Origin: Taenia hydatigena
Taxonomy: Eukaryota; Platyhelminthes; Cestoda; Cyclophyllidea; Taeniidae
Assembly (NCBI GenBank): GCA_036345935.2
Contig: JADWOT020001361.1
Span: 1 to 64,000, forward strand
DNA length: 64,000 bases
Reading direction: 5' to 3'
The notes under the pieces were generated by a model that was given only the letters and a program-made list of their open reading frames with translations, ran no database searches and was not told the DNA's origin. The first letter of the stretch is position 1. Each line of letters starts with the position of its first letter. The position numbers were made by a program, and so were the translations under genes. Below are positions 23,179 through 34,439 of the stretch, one piece after another.

Positions 23179-23970
23179 ACAGAAATAGGTAAGAACATGT
23201 ACTTGTGTGCGTGTGCGTGTTTTTGGGTATGCAGGTCTGTTGGCACAATTGCCCCACCTTCCTCTCCGCAAGTTACTTTGTAGACTACCAGGTACACAGC
23301 CTCATCTTAGGCCCAGTAAGCTCTCTTTCGACTATTCTTATGCTGTCTGGTTGGTTGGTTAATCGGATGGTTGGTAGGCTGGTTAATTCCTTAATTATCA
23401 CTCACTTATTTTATACTATTTACCTCCTGCTTCTTCCACTTGTGTCCCATGTCCTTCATTATCAGCCTTCTTTTCTTCCTCCTTTCCTTTTTTAGGTCGA
23501 ACGGGGCACATTACGAAGTGATGTAAGGAGCAACGACGGCATGGACAATGCTTGCCACGGAAGAAGCCACAAGCCTCGCAGTGGGTTGCGGCGATCTGCC
23601 AACCGTATGCCGATAGCACCGGGCTACCTGTGCCTACACATCAAAAGGGGACTTAGTAAAAGAAGTGATACGATGAGCCAGCTCTCAAATCCGGCACTCT
23701 GCGGTTTTTGGAGTCACAATTGGACAGTTCCTGACGTTGGACGGTGAGCATTCTAAGAACTTCCACCCCACATACCCTCCACTTCCCATGCATTTACACG
23801 GCGCTATCCCCTCTCCTTGTCTTTCTCTTCCTTAATAGAAGTGTTTCTTATTCAACTACGTTTTCTCGGGCACTGCATAATGCGTGTTTTATTGGTCAAT
23901 GGCATTCACTTCAATGGACACAGCCTCCCGTGTCACAGTCCTTCACTGTGGTTAGAGCCGTAGCCTCGCA
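23179..23970 (+). repeat. 0.8-kb dispersed repeat, copy 1
   Basis: It matches 31891-32670 in the same orientation, from ACAGAAATAGGTAAGAACATGT to GGTTAGAGCCGTAGCCTCGCA. Shared features are a GT microsatellite, GGTTGGTTGG-type words and a pyrimidine tract. Both copies hold a short open frame of similar peptides (23541-23747 and 32247-32453), but their start regions differ and neither has splice support. The end resembles a tRNA D-arm (TGGTTAGAGC). It is probably a non-autonomous mobile or segmental repeat. Confidence 0.75.
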
Positions 23971-24719
23971 TGTCCAGTCCATGGGATTACATTCAGTGAA
24001 CCTGACACACAGCAGTTATACACAGCATATTCGTGGCAGGACTTCAAACAATGGCCATAGTCCATGCTTCTACAACCAATTCGACATTCATTTGCCACAC
24101 ATGCTACTAATGCCTTCCCTCCCAACCCTCATCAATCTTAGGCGTTCACAGCGGGACGTGTGTCACGGCAGTGGGTGATTGGGTGGACAAATGAATGGAT
24201 GGGTGAGTGGGCAAGCGGTCGGATCCTAAAATCATTGACTCATCATCGAGTCTCGCTAAGAAGCGGAAACGACACCAACATTGGCAAAGCAACCACAGTG
24301 GAAACATTTGGCGAAATATCAAAGAATGACAAACAATTACAATTACTGATGGTAAAGACATGAGGAAACAGTAGATTGAGTGGAGTCGATGGCTGGCGAG
24401 TGTATTGAGCCAGCCTGTCCACCTGTCACCTCACCAAATCTGCCTTGCTGATATGCCAAACGGGAACCACCGCCAAATCTGCCTTAGAGCTACTAATCAT
24501 GCCAACCCTCTTGGCCTCATTACATCGCGCTCCAAAGTCATTAGAAATTCAAAAATCGAACCACCCTTCTGCTCATTATACCATACACCTACTCGCCTTA
24601 CTTTATTTGCTTCCTTCTCCCACCTGTGGCCTCAAGCTTTCCTCTCATCCTCCTTTCCTTCCTTCCTGCCGTTGGATTAAAAACATTGTGGTGGGAGGAG
24701 AGGGGTATTAGTAACAGTG

Positions 24720-27100
24720 TGAACAACGCTGGCTATGGAGGTCACAGCAGGTAGCGGCGATTCGCCTCTCTCCCACGTGAAGAGAATTATGAGCTGCTTA
24801 CCCGTTCATGTCAAAAGGACACCTAACACAAAGAGTTTTGTGAATTGAACAGCACTTTATGAAGTGGCTTCCCAAACCAGCTTGATCAAACATTTCTTGT
24901 CTTTAGAAATTAAGTGTTTTGAGCGATTCCATTCCCACCCACATTCAGTTTCTATGGATGACATATGATGGATAAGAGGACACCAAAAAAAGAAGAAATG
25001 CAGCAACGAATTCAGAGCAGAAACCGACGAGGTTGCGTGCTCGTAACTAAGCTAGCGCAATGCGATGATGTCGATATTGATTTGGTGCCAAATGGATATG
25101 AATCAGAATGCGTCCTATCTGACTACCTAGCTAAGACTGGCTAGTGGTGGAATATGGATGGGTAGGCAGGTAGGTAGCAATTATAACTCTCTCGCATAGC
25201 CTGTATTCTTGTCAACTAGAAGTGGAGTTGGCGAAGTTGAGACCTCGAGACGTCAGCGTCCAAATCACCTGCATAGACATTCAGAGAAGAAGAGCATTCA
25301 AGCAATGTCTGCAAGTGACAAGGTAGGTGGAGTAATGTAAAATCCACTTACGCATGAGCAGGTCGAGTGCAGCAGCAAGACATTATCGACCATAGGATCA
25401 AACGCGAGTGGACAGTAGGGGCAAGTTAGGAACAGGCTCACGATTGCAACACTCAGGGCTGTGCACGTCTCAAACAAATAGTGAGAATTTTATATTTTAT
25501 TTTCGACGTGTGGTGTAATGATCGCTTAAATGATAAGTGGGATGGACTACTGATTGGTCAGCTAATAACCAGACATGACCTCAAGAAAGAATAGCGCCAA
25601 TCGCAAAGCTGTTGACAGTTGCAATTGTGGCTACAAAGTAAAACTATTTTTCAGGTGCCAGCTAACCTATATGGTTCGATAGAAGGGAGAAGGAAGTGAG
25701 CGTAAAAGGTGGTGTAGGGGCTTTGCCGACCATTCGATCTCCTCGCCATCTCATTCGAGGATCATGCCAGCGATGTGCAGTTTGTCCATGTGTAAGAAGA
25801 GGGGAGAGGAGTAAGGAGGAGAAGGGAATTGAACATATTGCATTGGAATGGGGCGCATGAGAGCAGGACAGCAGGGAACGAAACAGACCAAATTGAGCCA
25901 TATTATGTCGCATTGATTTTGGGCGGTTTTAATCATTTTAATGCATATCGGATATTCTGCATTTAGATGCGTGCAAGTCAAATCCGTCTGCCTCAAGCAG
26001 CATCACTTTCCATTAGTGCTCGTCATGCTTAATAGCCCTGTTTTTGTCGTAAAGCATTTGTTTATTGGTTTTGAGTGATTTGTGTTCCACTTGGCATGAA
26101 TATAGAATTCAGGGCTGTTACGATCGTTAAATGCGCGTCTGTCTTCCTGTCCACAGAGAGAGGTGGGTCCTTTCGGCGCATGGCAAAGAATGTCAGACAT
26201 GTTTCACTATCCTCCCATCCTTTTACCAACATGATGGTGGTAAAATGACCTATTGCAACCTGTTGAGGCGAAAAATACTTAATAGCATAGAAGTAGCTTT
26301 ATATTTGGAGTTAACCGGAGGCAAAAGAGCCTGGCTGCCAATACACTGCTTGACACGCATGTGTAGAGTTGAGGGAATTAAATTTTGTTATTAAATCGTC
26401 CTTAATCAAAGAGCTATAAGTGAACGCAAACCACAGCAAAGCGGCTCAAGAATTTTTGCATAGGTTCGCAGCGCTTTGTCTCTCATGTAGCCGGGATTCC
26501 GATTCGCCTGAGAAGACATGAAACAAATAAGCTCATTATACCTAGTGAAGCATTTAAACGCCAACAGATGAAGAGGATGACTAATCTGCATTTCGGAGTC
26601 AAAATCATATACCTACTGACATTAGCAGTGCATATTATAACGAATTGCTATTCTCACCTACCCGTAGTTTCGACGGGAGGCGGATGATTTATGAGGGAAT
26701 GCTCTAAGTGAAAAATACGTTGCAGCAATAGACTTGGTCCGGCGAATGGCGAAGAAGGTGACAGTTGGGGTAAAAGTGAAGGCGCAGATTTCCTCCACGG
26801 TCGGATGTCTACGAAGACCTCCATCAGACGACATTTACCCTATGAGCTTACACTTTCTCCGTTCCGCCTCTTTTGCTCCCCTTTCCTCCTAGATACAAGC
26901 GGTTTTGCATTATTGTGGTTTTCATCGACACTGGGTCAAGCGAGTTCCATTGGTTAATTTTATCAACTTTTATGGAAATGTTATTTTTTTAATGTCTCAC
27001 TAGCATAGCATGTCTGGCACTCCAGTAATTCGTGCTGTCTTCCTTCCACTCGATTTCTTGCCTCTAGCAAGACTGCAGCTGTCATATTGTGGCTCTCTTC
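24720..27100. other. Long stretch without supported genes
   Basis: Only short open frames on either strand (for example 25662-25913 minus and 26131-26394 plus), none with convincing splice support. A GGTA-rich patch lies near 25165-25180. No copies of the window's repeat modules were noticed here. Confidence 0.4.
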
Positions 27101-27179
27101 TCAGTTGCATTATCTAAGTGCACCTTAGTAGACGTTCAGCATGTATATGGCATACCTTCAAACCATTAGGATGGAGCCT

Positions 27180-27345
27180 AATTTTACGCACAAAATGCCA
27201 TTCTAGCGCTATGGGTCGACCACATGCTACATCGCGTAAATATTCCAGACGTGTGCACCCAACATCACCGAAAGCATATCCGAACGAATCCGCAAACATT
27301 TTGAGCCGAATAGACTACCTTGCGGGTCAAAACGAGCATATTTTG
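27180..27345 (+). repeat. Duplicated segment, uninterrupted copy
   Basis: The block CAAAATGCCATTCTAGCGCTATGG...CCACAT continues without a break into AAATATTCCAGACGTGTGCACCC. In the 33-34 kb region the same two halves lie 1.17 kb apart, at 33108-33160 and 34337-34440. This is the undisturbed arrangement, so the other copy appears to carry an insertion. Confidence 0.65.
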
Positions 27346-27794
27346 TAAGTAGGCAGTGCAACTCAGTGTTAGCAAACGCATTAGTTTTAGAGCAGAAAAT
27401 GTTTTTAGCAAACGACAAGCTACGGTGGCACGCCCTGCCATCTCTTTGTGCGCTGCATGTTAATGATCCAGTACTCCGTGCACAGGCAGATGACTAGCAT
27501 TGGGCCAGTGGGTAGGGATTTGATCGTCAATCAGGTTGGTTCTTCTTCTTTGTCACCATCCCTACCTTGATAACGATTTGCAGAAAAAAATTAGGAATTA
27601 CTAAATATTATTGGAAATGGGTTAGGCAATAATAAAAAGGAAGGTGCTCTATCTCCTTATCCCAAATTACTTCGACCTGCGCGCTCACGACTCTTCAATG
27701 ACCGCGCGTTTTACAATGTACTGTCAATATAAGGCGGTATCCAGGCTACCGAGTGTTATAATTAGCAAAGTACCTCAGTAAGATGCTTTGATCA

Positions 27795-28024
27795 TGCCAA
27801 ACTTTACGAGCTTATCTACAATCGATTTCAGTTATCCTTTTACGGTTATAGTAGTGGAGAGCATTCATTCTACACTAGTCGTCCTAATTAGGATTTCATT
27901 GCACTCTACCATCTTCATCGCCTTCAAGGTGCTACCTCTTTTCGTTAGTCAGCATGAAAAGGCAAGGACGGACGGCCATCAAGTGAGCATTATAATTGAT
28001 GTACGGTCCTTCGAGTCTCAATGA
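27795..28024 (+). CDS. Candidate exon related to the 44.3-kb exon
   Basis: Open to a TGA at 28024. Its last codons (RTDGHQVSIIIDVRSFES) align with MMDGYQPNIKAKVWTIKV of the minus-strand exon at 44245-44451. Both are followed at a similar distance by the same block containing CAATAAATT. The upstream part has a long hydrophobic beta-like stretch (FTVIVVESIHS...). No clear acceptor was found, and the start given is the in-frame ATG region. Confidence 0.3.
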
Positions 28025-28048
28025 TTGAGATTCTAGCGTAGTGGCACG

Positions 28049-28620
28049 CGCCACACAAGGGTTGGTTCATTTATCAAATTTTGATGTGTTAAAAAACAGC
28101 AAAAATTTTGACTTGCTTTCCCGCAATAAATTCTTTTCCTTGTTGCATTCATTTTAAGGTATTAAGCTCATGTCGCTTTAGATCGCACGCATAATGTGTT
28201 GCATAAGTTACTTTGTGAGGGCGGACGTCCCCCTCGCCGCAATACCACGTCTGTTCCATTGAGGTATAAGCTTACTGCACTTTCATGTGAGGAACTCTGA
28301 CAAGAAATTAAACAGACCATCCTTGACACAAAAAATCCCACCCCATATTATAAGGGAATAAATCACTGGAATGCAATCCGCCTTGTTAGCGTTCAATGCT
28401 TGTACTTCTTTTTTGTAAGTTTTGTAAGAGTGACGGAGACCGCAGAATGACTAGCTAATGCGATGGTGCAATGTCTTTAAAATCTGTTTTGCAGCCAAAT
28501 CAATTTCGCGGTTCACCGCCCCTTCGACCGCCTCTACTAGCAGCTTTCTAGCAGTCGTTTTGGATCTTCTAAATACGACCAACTACATCCAAAAAGCATA
28601 AGATATGAATCCATATGTCA
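28049..28620 (+). repeat. Array module, 28-kb copy (3'-end block)
   Basis: Two blocks match the 39-kb module: 28060-28330 (GGTTGGTTCATTTATC, CGCAATAAATTC, GAGGGCGGACGTCCCCCTCGCCGCAATACCA) and 28430-28620 (GATGGTGCAATGTCTTTAAAATCTGTTTTG). The AATAAA in the first block is preserved in the 39- and 44-kb copies, so the block may be the 3' untranslated end of the gene family. Confidence 0.7.
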
Positions 28621-29946
28621 ACTGATTGCACTGAATTGTGAGTTAGTAGGCATGGGCGGCACTGGATGTGGGGCTAATCCGTCACCCCCGAGCAAAGCAT
28701 CGTTTACAACCAATGTTTGCTGTTTCAAGCCCTACTTAAATCTGCAAGGTTAAATTCGTCTATCGAAATTTGTCAAACTCTTTTAAACAGATGCGATTAA
28801 TCGATTGTACCATACTTTTGGCAGAGACAAGTAGGCGACGTCATCAGCACTGCCTCCAATACTATTCGCAACTCGCGACAGTGTTTATGCTGTCTACTGA
28901 TGAAATTTCAGTAAGATGTAGTTTTTTTGAGACTCTTAGGAAAATGCAATGCAAAGTTGCAATTTGTCATTGCAGATAAAGTCTCTTCTCTCATGGTGCA
29001 CTAAGAGGCGCAGATGTTTTGCAATAAAGTCATGCTATTGGTGCTGGTGTTGCAGCTAATTTGCAATGATGCGTGCATTCCATTCAAGAGACGCATAAAA
29101 CCGAATCCACCTGGAAGAGCTGAAGAAGGGGGCAAAAACAAATAATTAAAAGTTACTTACACAAAGAAAGAACTTTATTTCGGCTGAAAAAAACCTTGGT
29201 TTTCTCTGCGGAGAAATTTTATCTGGCACACATTTTAATCATGTTGGGTGAATAAATCTCCGACGTATTCGATGTCTTGACCTTGTCAAGGGAATCTGCG
29301 GGCCACTTTACACCAACTATAGAAGTACAGAGACTAAAAACGGTTTAGTAATGCAAAGCAGATAGTTGCTTTTAAAATAAATGATGCGGGCAATCAGCAC
29401 CTACGAAATTACAAGCATTATCTTCGAGTTCTTTAGAGAACCTCCCATCTAAGGACAGAAAACTAGACTTGATGGTCTCAACTAATGATCATGCATAAGT
29501 TGTATTTGAAATCGGAAGGTTTTCTTATCAGAAATCATTTGAATGTGTGTTAGGTGTACAAAAGTGTTCTGCACGCTTATGGTGTGCCTTGGCTTAGCAA
29601 CTTACCGCAACCTGAAGGGGTCTGATTATCGCATCCAATCGCTAACCTGCACGGATGTGTGGCAGAAGTTTGAATTCTGAATGTCTTTGCAAACGAGCCT
29701 TAGCACGTGCACCTGGCATTAATTTTCCTTGCATAAAATCCAGCTGCCTATTCAAGTGAGGGTTGTACGATATCACACAGCATTTCCATCATTGCATTCC
29801 TCTCATCTTTTTCTTCCTCTGATGTGCTGCAACAGGACAATATATGAGCACTGGCTGCATGTTGATGACAAGTGAAAATTAAGATGTGATAAGTAAAAGT
29901 GCGGTTAGTCAAGTAGAATCCATTTGCAGCAACATACCTTTGCCAG

Positions 29947-30139
29947 TAGTCAACAAATGTGCCCAATCAGTCAGTGCTGTGTAATTCAAGTAATTGAGTC
30001 AAAAGTCTTACCTGAAGAAACTCATGGTGACAAAGGCGCAAAAGTAAATGAAGATGAGAAGCTGTTTGATTACGATTTTGGGTTCAAGTATTCATCAACT
30101 CAAACACTTCAAGATGCGATTGGGTTCAATCTCAGTTAG
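29947..30139 (+). CDS. Candidate terminal exon, acidic
   Basis: After CATACCTTTGCCAG a 63-codon frame runs to TAG. Its second half is strongly hydrophilic and protein-like (VLPEETHGDKGAKVNEDEK, then LFDYDFGFKYSSTQTLQ). The first part has CPISQCC. No downstream poly(A) signal and no recognised family. The composition is the main support. Confidence 0.35.
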
Positions 30140-30571
30140 CTACTAATAACGAGATCATGAATCTGCACCACGCATATAATTACGATCAAATAACGTTGCG
30201 TTAACATTAATGGCACCGCATCCTCTCATGCGACTAGACAAGTCATTCAATTTTACCTTGTACTCAACGGCGTGAAAGGTGGAAGACCTAATCTTCCTCA
30301 GGCATAGTTAAAGAGACGTATTTCACCAAACTGATGACATTAATAAGTGCATATGTCAAGGCACAAAACTTTTAGCATATTAAGCCCCATCATTTTCCTT
30401 TTTTTTCTATCCTTCTCTTGCTTTGCATAAACATTTTTACTCCAACCCATTTTACGTCTCCGATTTGTGCACACTTCATTTTTCCAAGCTTTTTAAGTCT
30501 CTTGGTTTATTCCTTTACGTTTGAATAATCCATGCGACGCCAACCAATTTATTCATTTGTTTTCAATATAG

Positions 30572-30798
30572 GAATTTCTTTGCCCAACACCCTTTCCATT
30601 TATTCACATTTCTTCTATCACATCGGGCATCACCCGTCGCTTAGCTCAGCCGACACTGAACTAGAATTTGCGATTGCCTGCAGCGTTTGGATTTTGATAT
30701 CATTACAACTTCGAAGCGGACAATTTATTCCGTCATTACTTGACAGTGCGATGAGGCTCAGAGATGTCGAACGATTTGCATGGAGAATCGGTGAATGA
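30572..30798 (+). CDS. Candidate exon, unknown protein
   Basis: The acceptor CATTTGTTTTCAATATAG is excellent. 75 codons follow to TGA, with a central amphipathic to hydrophobic part (LEFAIACSVWILISLQLRSG) and an Arg-rich end. A moderate donor (TCG|GTGAAT) overlaps the stop, so it could also be internal. A second possible exon lies at 30892-30962 (acceptor GTGAGTTTCAG, donor AAG|GTGATG). Unrecognised. Confidence 0.3.
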
Positions 30799-31565
30799 GA
30801 GGCAAACCATAGTAAAAACTGATGTCATGCTTGGCGGAAGAATGACTTATGTATCAGAGGTAAATTAAGGTATAGGCAAAGTGAGTTTCAGTGAAATTAG
30901 AAGCCGACATAGCAAAGGATATGGTGGAGAGAATTGGCATCGAATTCCACTCACTGTTTAAGGTGATGGCGATGGATACTCGCAGCAAGCATTACGCCAT
31001 GAACCGACTTCACCCGTGCAGTAGAATAGGAACGGCCCGCTTTCTGATTCGCATCATCACTACACGGCTACATTACAAGGTGAAAGACTATCTTGTAGCT
31101 CATTTTTCATCGCCACGCATGTACCATCACCCCCAAAATCACGTGAGTTGCAGTCAATTGGCGTTCTTCTACCTCAATTTTATTTAAAATTAAAGGTAAA
31201 ACCTAAAACACGATGGCTACTCAAGTTCTACATTTATTGTCCATTAGGACGCAGCTGATGCGATGGTTTGATTTAGCAAATTGAAAACTAAAAATTGTTG
31301 CTAGGTGTGCTTTTCTTTAAGCTCTAATGGGTGACAAAAGACTTTTTTTTGGCACCTACGCGCAAAAGTTTGAAATCCACTGATGTCGTGGATAGGTGTC
31401 CAGTTTTACGTTTCATTTAAAATTGTTCCTGTGCGAAGTTCCTCAAATACTGCTATGGAAAGGGAAAGAAGGCGCTTAGTCGAAGAGACTCAAAAAAAAA
31501 TATTTTGCAGGAAAATATTGTTTTGTTCAAATGCAAATTGCAGACAAAATACCAGTGAGTGGGAG

Positions 31566-31866
31566 CTGGTTGACATTGAAGTACGCTGGCACTGTGATGA
31601 CATTATTTGCCACCTTCTCGCCCAGATAGGCCTCTGCTGTCTTCTTCATACTCGAGAGCACCGTGGACGAGATCTGCTCTACAATGAAATGCTCTGTCGT
31701 GCCATAATGCTGCACCTTGATCCTTGGTATTTCTCTAGAATTCGTAACTTTGAAGGGACACCGCGTGTACTTCATCTTCAAAACGGCGTCCAGTCAGACG
31801 ATTCCTATCAAACTCTGTACTGGTAGGATTTATCAATGCCCGCTTCTTTGCGACTTCCGTCTGTCC
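31566..31866 (-). pseudogene. Truncated, frameshifted Hsp70 fragment
   Basis: On the minus strand two frames together match the ATPase domain of cytosolic Hsp70. The first (31866 to about 31772) reads VAKKRALINPTSTEFD then [12 protein letters not shown], equivalent to the family's AKNQ...NPxNTVFDAKRLIGR. After a lost segment and a frame change it continues with [34 protein letters not shown] and VITVPAYFN. It stops right after PAYFN, where real Hsp70 continues. Neither the start of the protein nor the C-terminal two thirds is present. The residues left are close to consensus, so the copy is not very old. Hsp70 families are known to be expanded with many fragments in tapeworms. The outer side abuts the repeat at 31891. 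Confidence 0.85.
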
Positions 31867-31890
31867 CACTGTGTGTGCATACCGTTGTCC

Positions 31891-32670
31891 ACGGAAACAG
31901 GTAAGAACATGTGTTTGTTTGTATGCGTACGCGCGTGTGTTTGTGTGCGTAGGCCTGTTGGCACAGTTGGTCAAACTTTCTCCCTGTACGCGACTTTGCA
32001 GGTGACCAGGTGGATAGTTGTATCCTGGGTCCAGTAAGCTCTCCTTGGACCATTCATTTGTTGTCTGGTTTGTTGCAGGTTGGTTGGTTTTCAGTTCTCA
32101 CTTCTTAATTCACCCATTTCGCGCTATCCGCCTCCTGCTTCTTCCGCCTCTGCCTCCTGTCCTCTCTCATCTTTCTTTTCTTTTTTTCCTTTTTTCAGTT
32201 TGAAGAAGACATATCGTGGTGGAGGGAAAGCAGAGACGATAAAAATATGAACAACATAGTGCATGGAGGCGGTCCAGACCGTCACAGATGGTTGCGGCGA
32301 CTAGGCAACCATGTGCTGAGGATGTCGAGCTGCCTGCGCCTAAACAGGGGACAAGGACTTACTAAAAGATGTAGCGCTACGAGGCGGCCCCTGAAATTGG
32401 TAATCAGCGGTTGTGGGGGTCGCAATTGTGCAGTTCTTAGCATTAGACACTGAGCATTTTAAGGACTTCTGCCCCACCCACCTCCAATTTTCTCACGGAC
32501 TTACACCAAGCCTTCCCCTCTTCTATCCCCCTCTTTCCTAATAGAAGCGTTTTTCATCCAACTACATCTTCTTTGACAATGCATTATGCGCGTTCTATTG
32601 GTAAATGCCATCCACTTCAATGGACACACTTAACCTCTCGTGTTACTGTGGTTAGAGCAGTAGCCTCGCA
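31891..32670 (+). repeat. 0.8-kb dispersed repeat, copy 2
   Basis: Partner of 23179-23970. It starts about 25 bases beyond the Hsp70 fragment, suggesting that the fragment was broken by, or moved with, this repeat. The end again shows GTGGTTAGAGCAGTAGCC, a tRNA D-arm-like word. Confidence 0.75.
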
Positions 32671-32990
32671 GAGCTAGCAAGCCCTGGCTTCCTGCAAGAA
32701 GGTGGTGGGCGCTGAACCATTGTTTCGCAGTGGCTGTGTGGCTGTGAGCTACGAATGCCGGCATGATTGATTGGACGACTTTTCCCTCAGTATGAATTGA
32801 GCACCTGGACGAGTGGGCTTGTCCGAAACGTTCAGTAGTCCAAATAGTGTGCGAAGCAGATTGCCAGTGATAAAAGGCAGGGCAAGTGGGGTGTCGATCG
32901 GGCAGATATTTCTACTTAAGCCGCTCCTCTACCCCAAGACTAGACCCATACCTAGGTTGATAGTACTCCGTTCTCTGTGTGTGTCAATAG

Positions 32991-33133
32991 GCAACGCGCT
33001 GACAGACTCGCGGCTTTCAGCGACTTCAGAGATGGTTTGGATGCGCTTCGATAGCCGCAGTGAAATCACAGACGCTCGGCATCATGGAGATGGGGCCTGC
33101 TTTGACGCCAAAAATGCCATTCCAGCGCTATAG
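32991..33133 (+). CDS. Candidate terminal exon, second half of a CUB-like domain
   Basis: After a pyrimidine-rich acceptor (CTCTGTGTGTGTCAATAG) the frame encodes 46-47 residues and a stop. SRLSATSEMVWMRFDSRSE followed by GDGACFDAKNA fits the late CUB pattern: a Ser/Asn-rich turn, then a hydrophobic-x-F-x-S/D strand, then G-x-F-x-A. CUB domains are extracellular beta-sandwiches of secreted or membrane proteins. The expected first half, with its cysteines, is not seen nearby. The end (NAIPAL) is shared in part with 27200-27230. Chance similarity cannot be excluded. Confidence 0.35.
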
Positions 33134-33298
33134 ATAGACCACATACGGCCAATGCGTTCCTCATTCAATGTTCAGTGAAGTCAGATCGTCGAGGTCAAAT
33201 GCCTAAAATGGGTATGGAGGAGCGAATAGGGCTCGTAATTTAACACAAAATGATCGGATTCTTGGTAGAGGAGGAGAAGAAGCAGCTTTGCTTCCTAG

Positions 33299-33470
33299 AT
33301 TCGGTATGGGCGGCGTTGCCTGGGATCTACGCGTTAATTCAGTTTTGAATGGCTTGTTTCGAAACACGATTCAACGGTCCTATGCTCATGCCTTTGCGAA
33401 ATTTGCTCTACAAGCTTGCATTTGGGCAACATCTGTGACTAACAAAGGAGCCACTTACAAGGATTTTTGA
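33299..33470 (+). CDS. Candidate terminal exon, unknown
   Basis: The acceptor GCAGCTTTGCTTCCTAG precedes 56 codons and TGA. The peptide (FGMGGVAWDLRVNSVL..., ending NKGATYKDF) looks protein-like but is not recognised. It lies within the 1.17-kb segment that seems inserted relative to 27.2 kb, together with the CUB-like exon at 33607. Confidence 0.3.
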
Positions 33471-33606
33471 CTCACTCACCACAGTTTGCACATGGAGGCA
33501 ATGAATTTGATTGAACATTCGATTCATTCTCTCACTACATAACTACGTGACTACAAGGGCGACTCGTCCTTGGACGCTATCGACTGACTTAATGTTGGTA
33601 TCACAG

Positions 33607-33741
33607 AAGATGCTTTTAGACCCTATCGCCTCTTCACTCAGGGTGCCAAATTCGCTTAGCATGATCACTGTATGGCGATTTAATCATCCTACTGCCTTTT
33701 TTGCGAAAGGCGTAAAAATTGAGGCGAGGCAGTCCAGCTAG
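33607..33741 (+). CDS. Candidate terminal exon, CUB-like end
   Basis: The acceptor GTTGGTATCACAG opens 44 codons and a stop in phase 0. SSLRVPNSLSMITVWRF, then AKGVKIEAR, again fits the last part of a CUB domain (S-x-x-S-M, hydrophobic strand with F, G-V/F-x-x-x-A). It resembles the 32991-33133 exon in order and spacing but not in exact residues, so the two could be diverged relatives. The missing first half and the lack of a poly(A) signal keep this tentative. Confidence 0.35.
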   Translation, partial: KMLLDPIASSLRVPNSLSMITVWRFNHPTAFFAKGVKIEARQSS

Positions 33742-34439
33742 CACAACTGATTGTCCTAAACGGAGTCCGCAACAAATTGTTCATGGTATGAAAGTTTTGG
33801 TATGGATGGACATCACAGAAGAGAAATTACACTTCCTTCGCCTAAGAGCTTACACTAGCTGAATTCTGCAGAGTCCACTCGACTGTGGATCGCGTAACAC
33901 TTCGAAGCCCCATCGCATGCACATTGACCAAGATTGCGTGGTAATGTCAAACGAAGTTGAGGTACTTGACAGTTATTCGAAAAAATTATTTTGTAACGCT
34001 TCGCTATTTGTCCAAGTTTCATCTCCTGTTGTGGGCACGTGATTGGCCGTTTTGCCATCGCTAGGCCATGCTAGCAGCCCGACTTCTCTTTCTGTTTACC
34101 AAATAGATGTATTCTCTTCACGTGTAATATCTTCTTTCGTCTCCGAGGAAGCCTTGGGGAGCTATGACTTCGTTAACTGATTGTGTTACCCAAAACTTGC
34201 TAAAACGATGCAAAGACTATAATAAACACTTATAGCTCTAGCTTGGTAGCTTATCTCATATTCAGTGCTTAAATTGTAAGCAGGAATTTTGTTGGCGAAA
34301 GAGTGAAGAAGGCATGATTTTATTTATCTTATTCTCCATCGTCTAAATATCCAAGACGTGTGCATCCAATTCCACTGAGGGCATATCCGGACTAGACCGC
34401 AAGCGCATTTGAGTAGCGAGAATATGTTGCAGGTCACAG

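Larger units (their letters stand above)
33162..34336. other. Apparent insertion splitting a duplicated segment
   Basis: Sequence continuous at 27180-27345 is interrupted here between CCACATACGG (33151-33160) and AAATATCCAAGACGTGTGC (about 34345). The 1.17 kb in between holds the exons at 33299 and 33607. I saw no terminal repeats or clear target duplication. A deletion in the 27-kb copy is the alternative. Confidence 0.4.

Noticed and set aside
23744..24178. 144-codon plus-strand frame
   Set aside because: It overlaps the end of a dispersed repeat, is pyrimidine-rich, and is not preserved in the 31.9-kb copy.
31383..31826. 147-codon plus-strand frame
   Set aside because: It is the antisense shadow of the Hsp70 pseudogene, whose minus-strand reading matches a known family.
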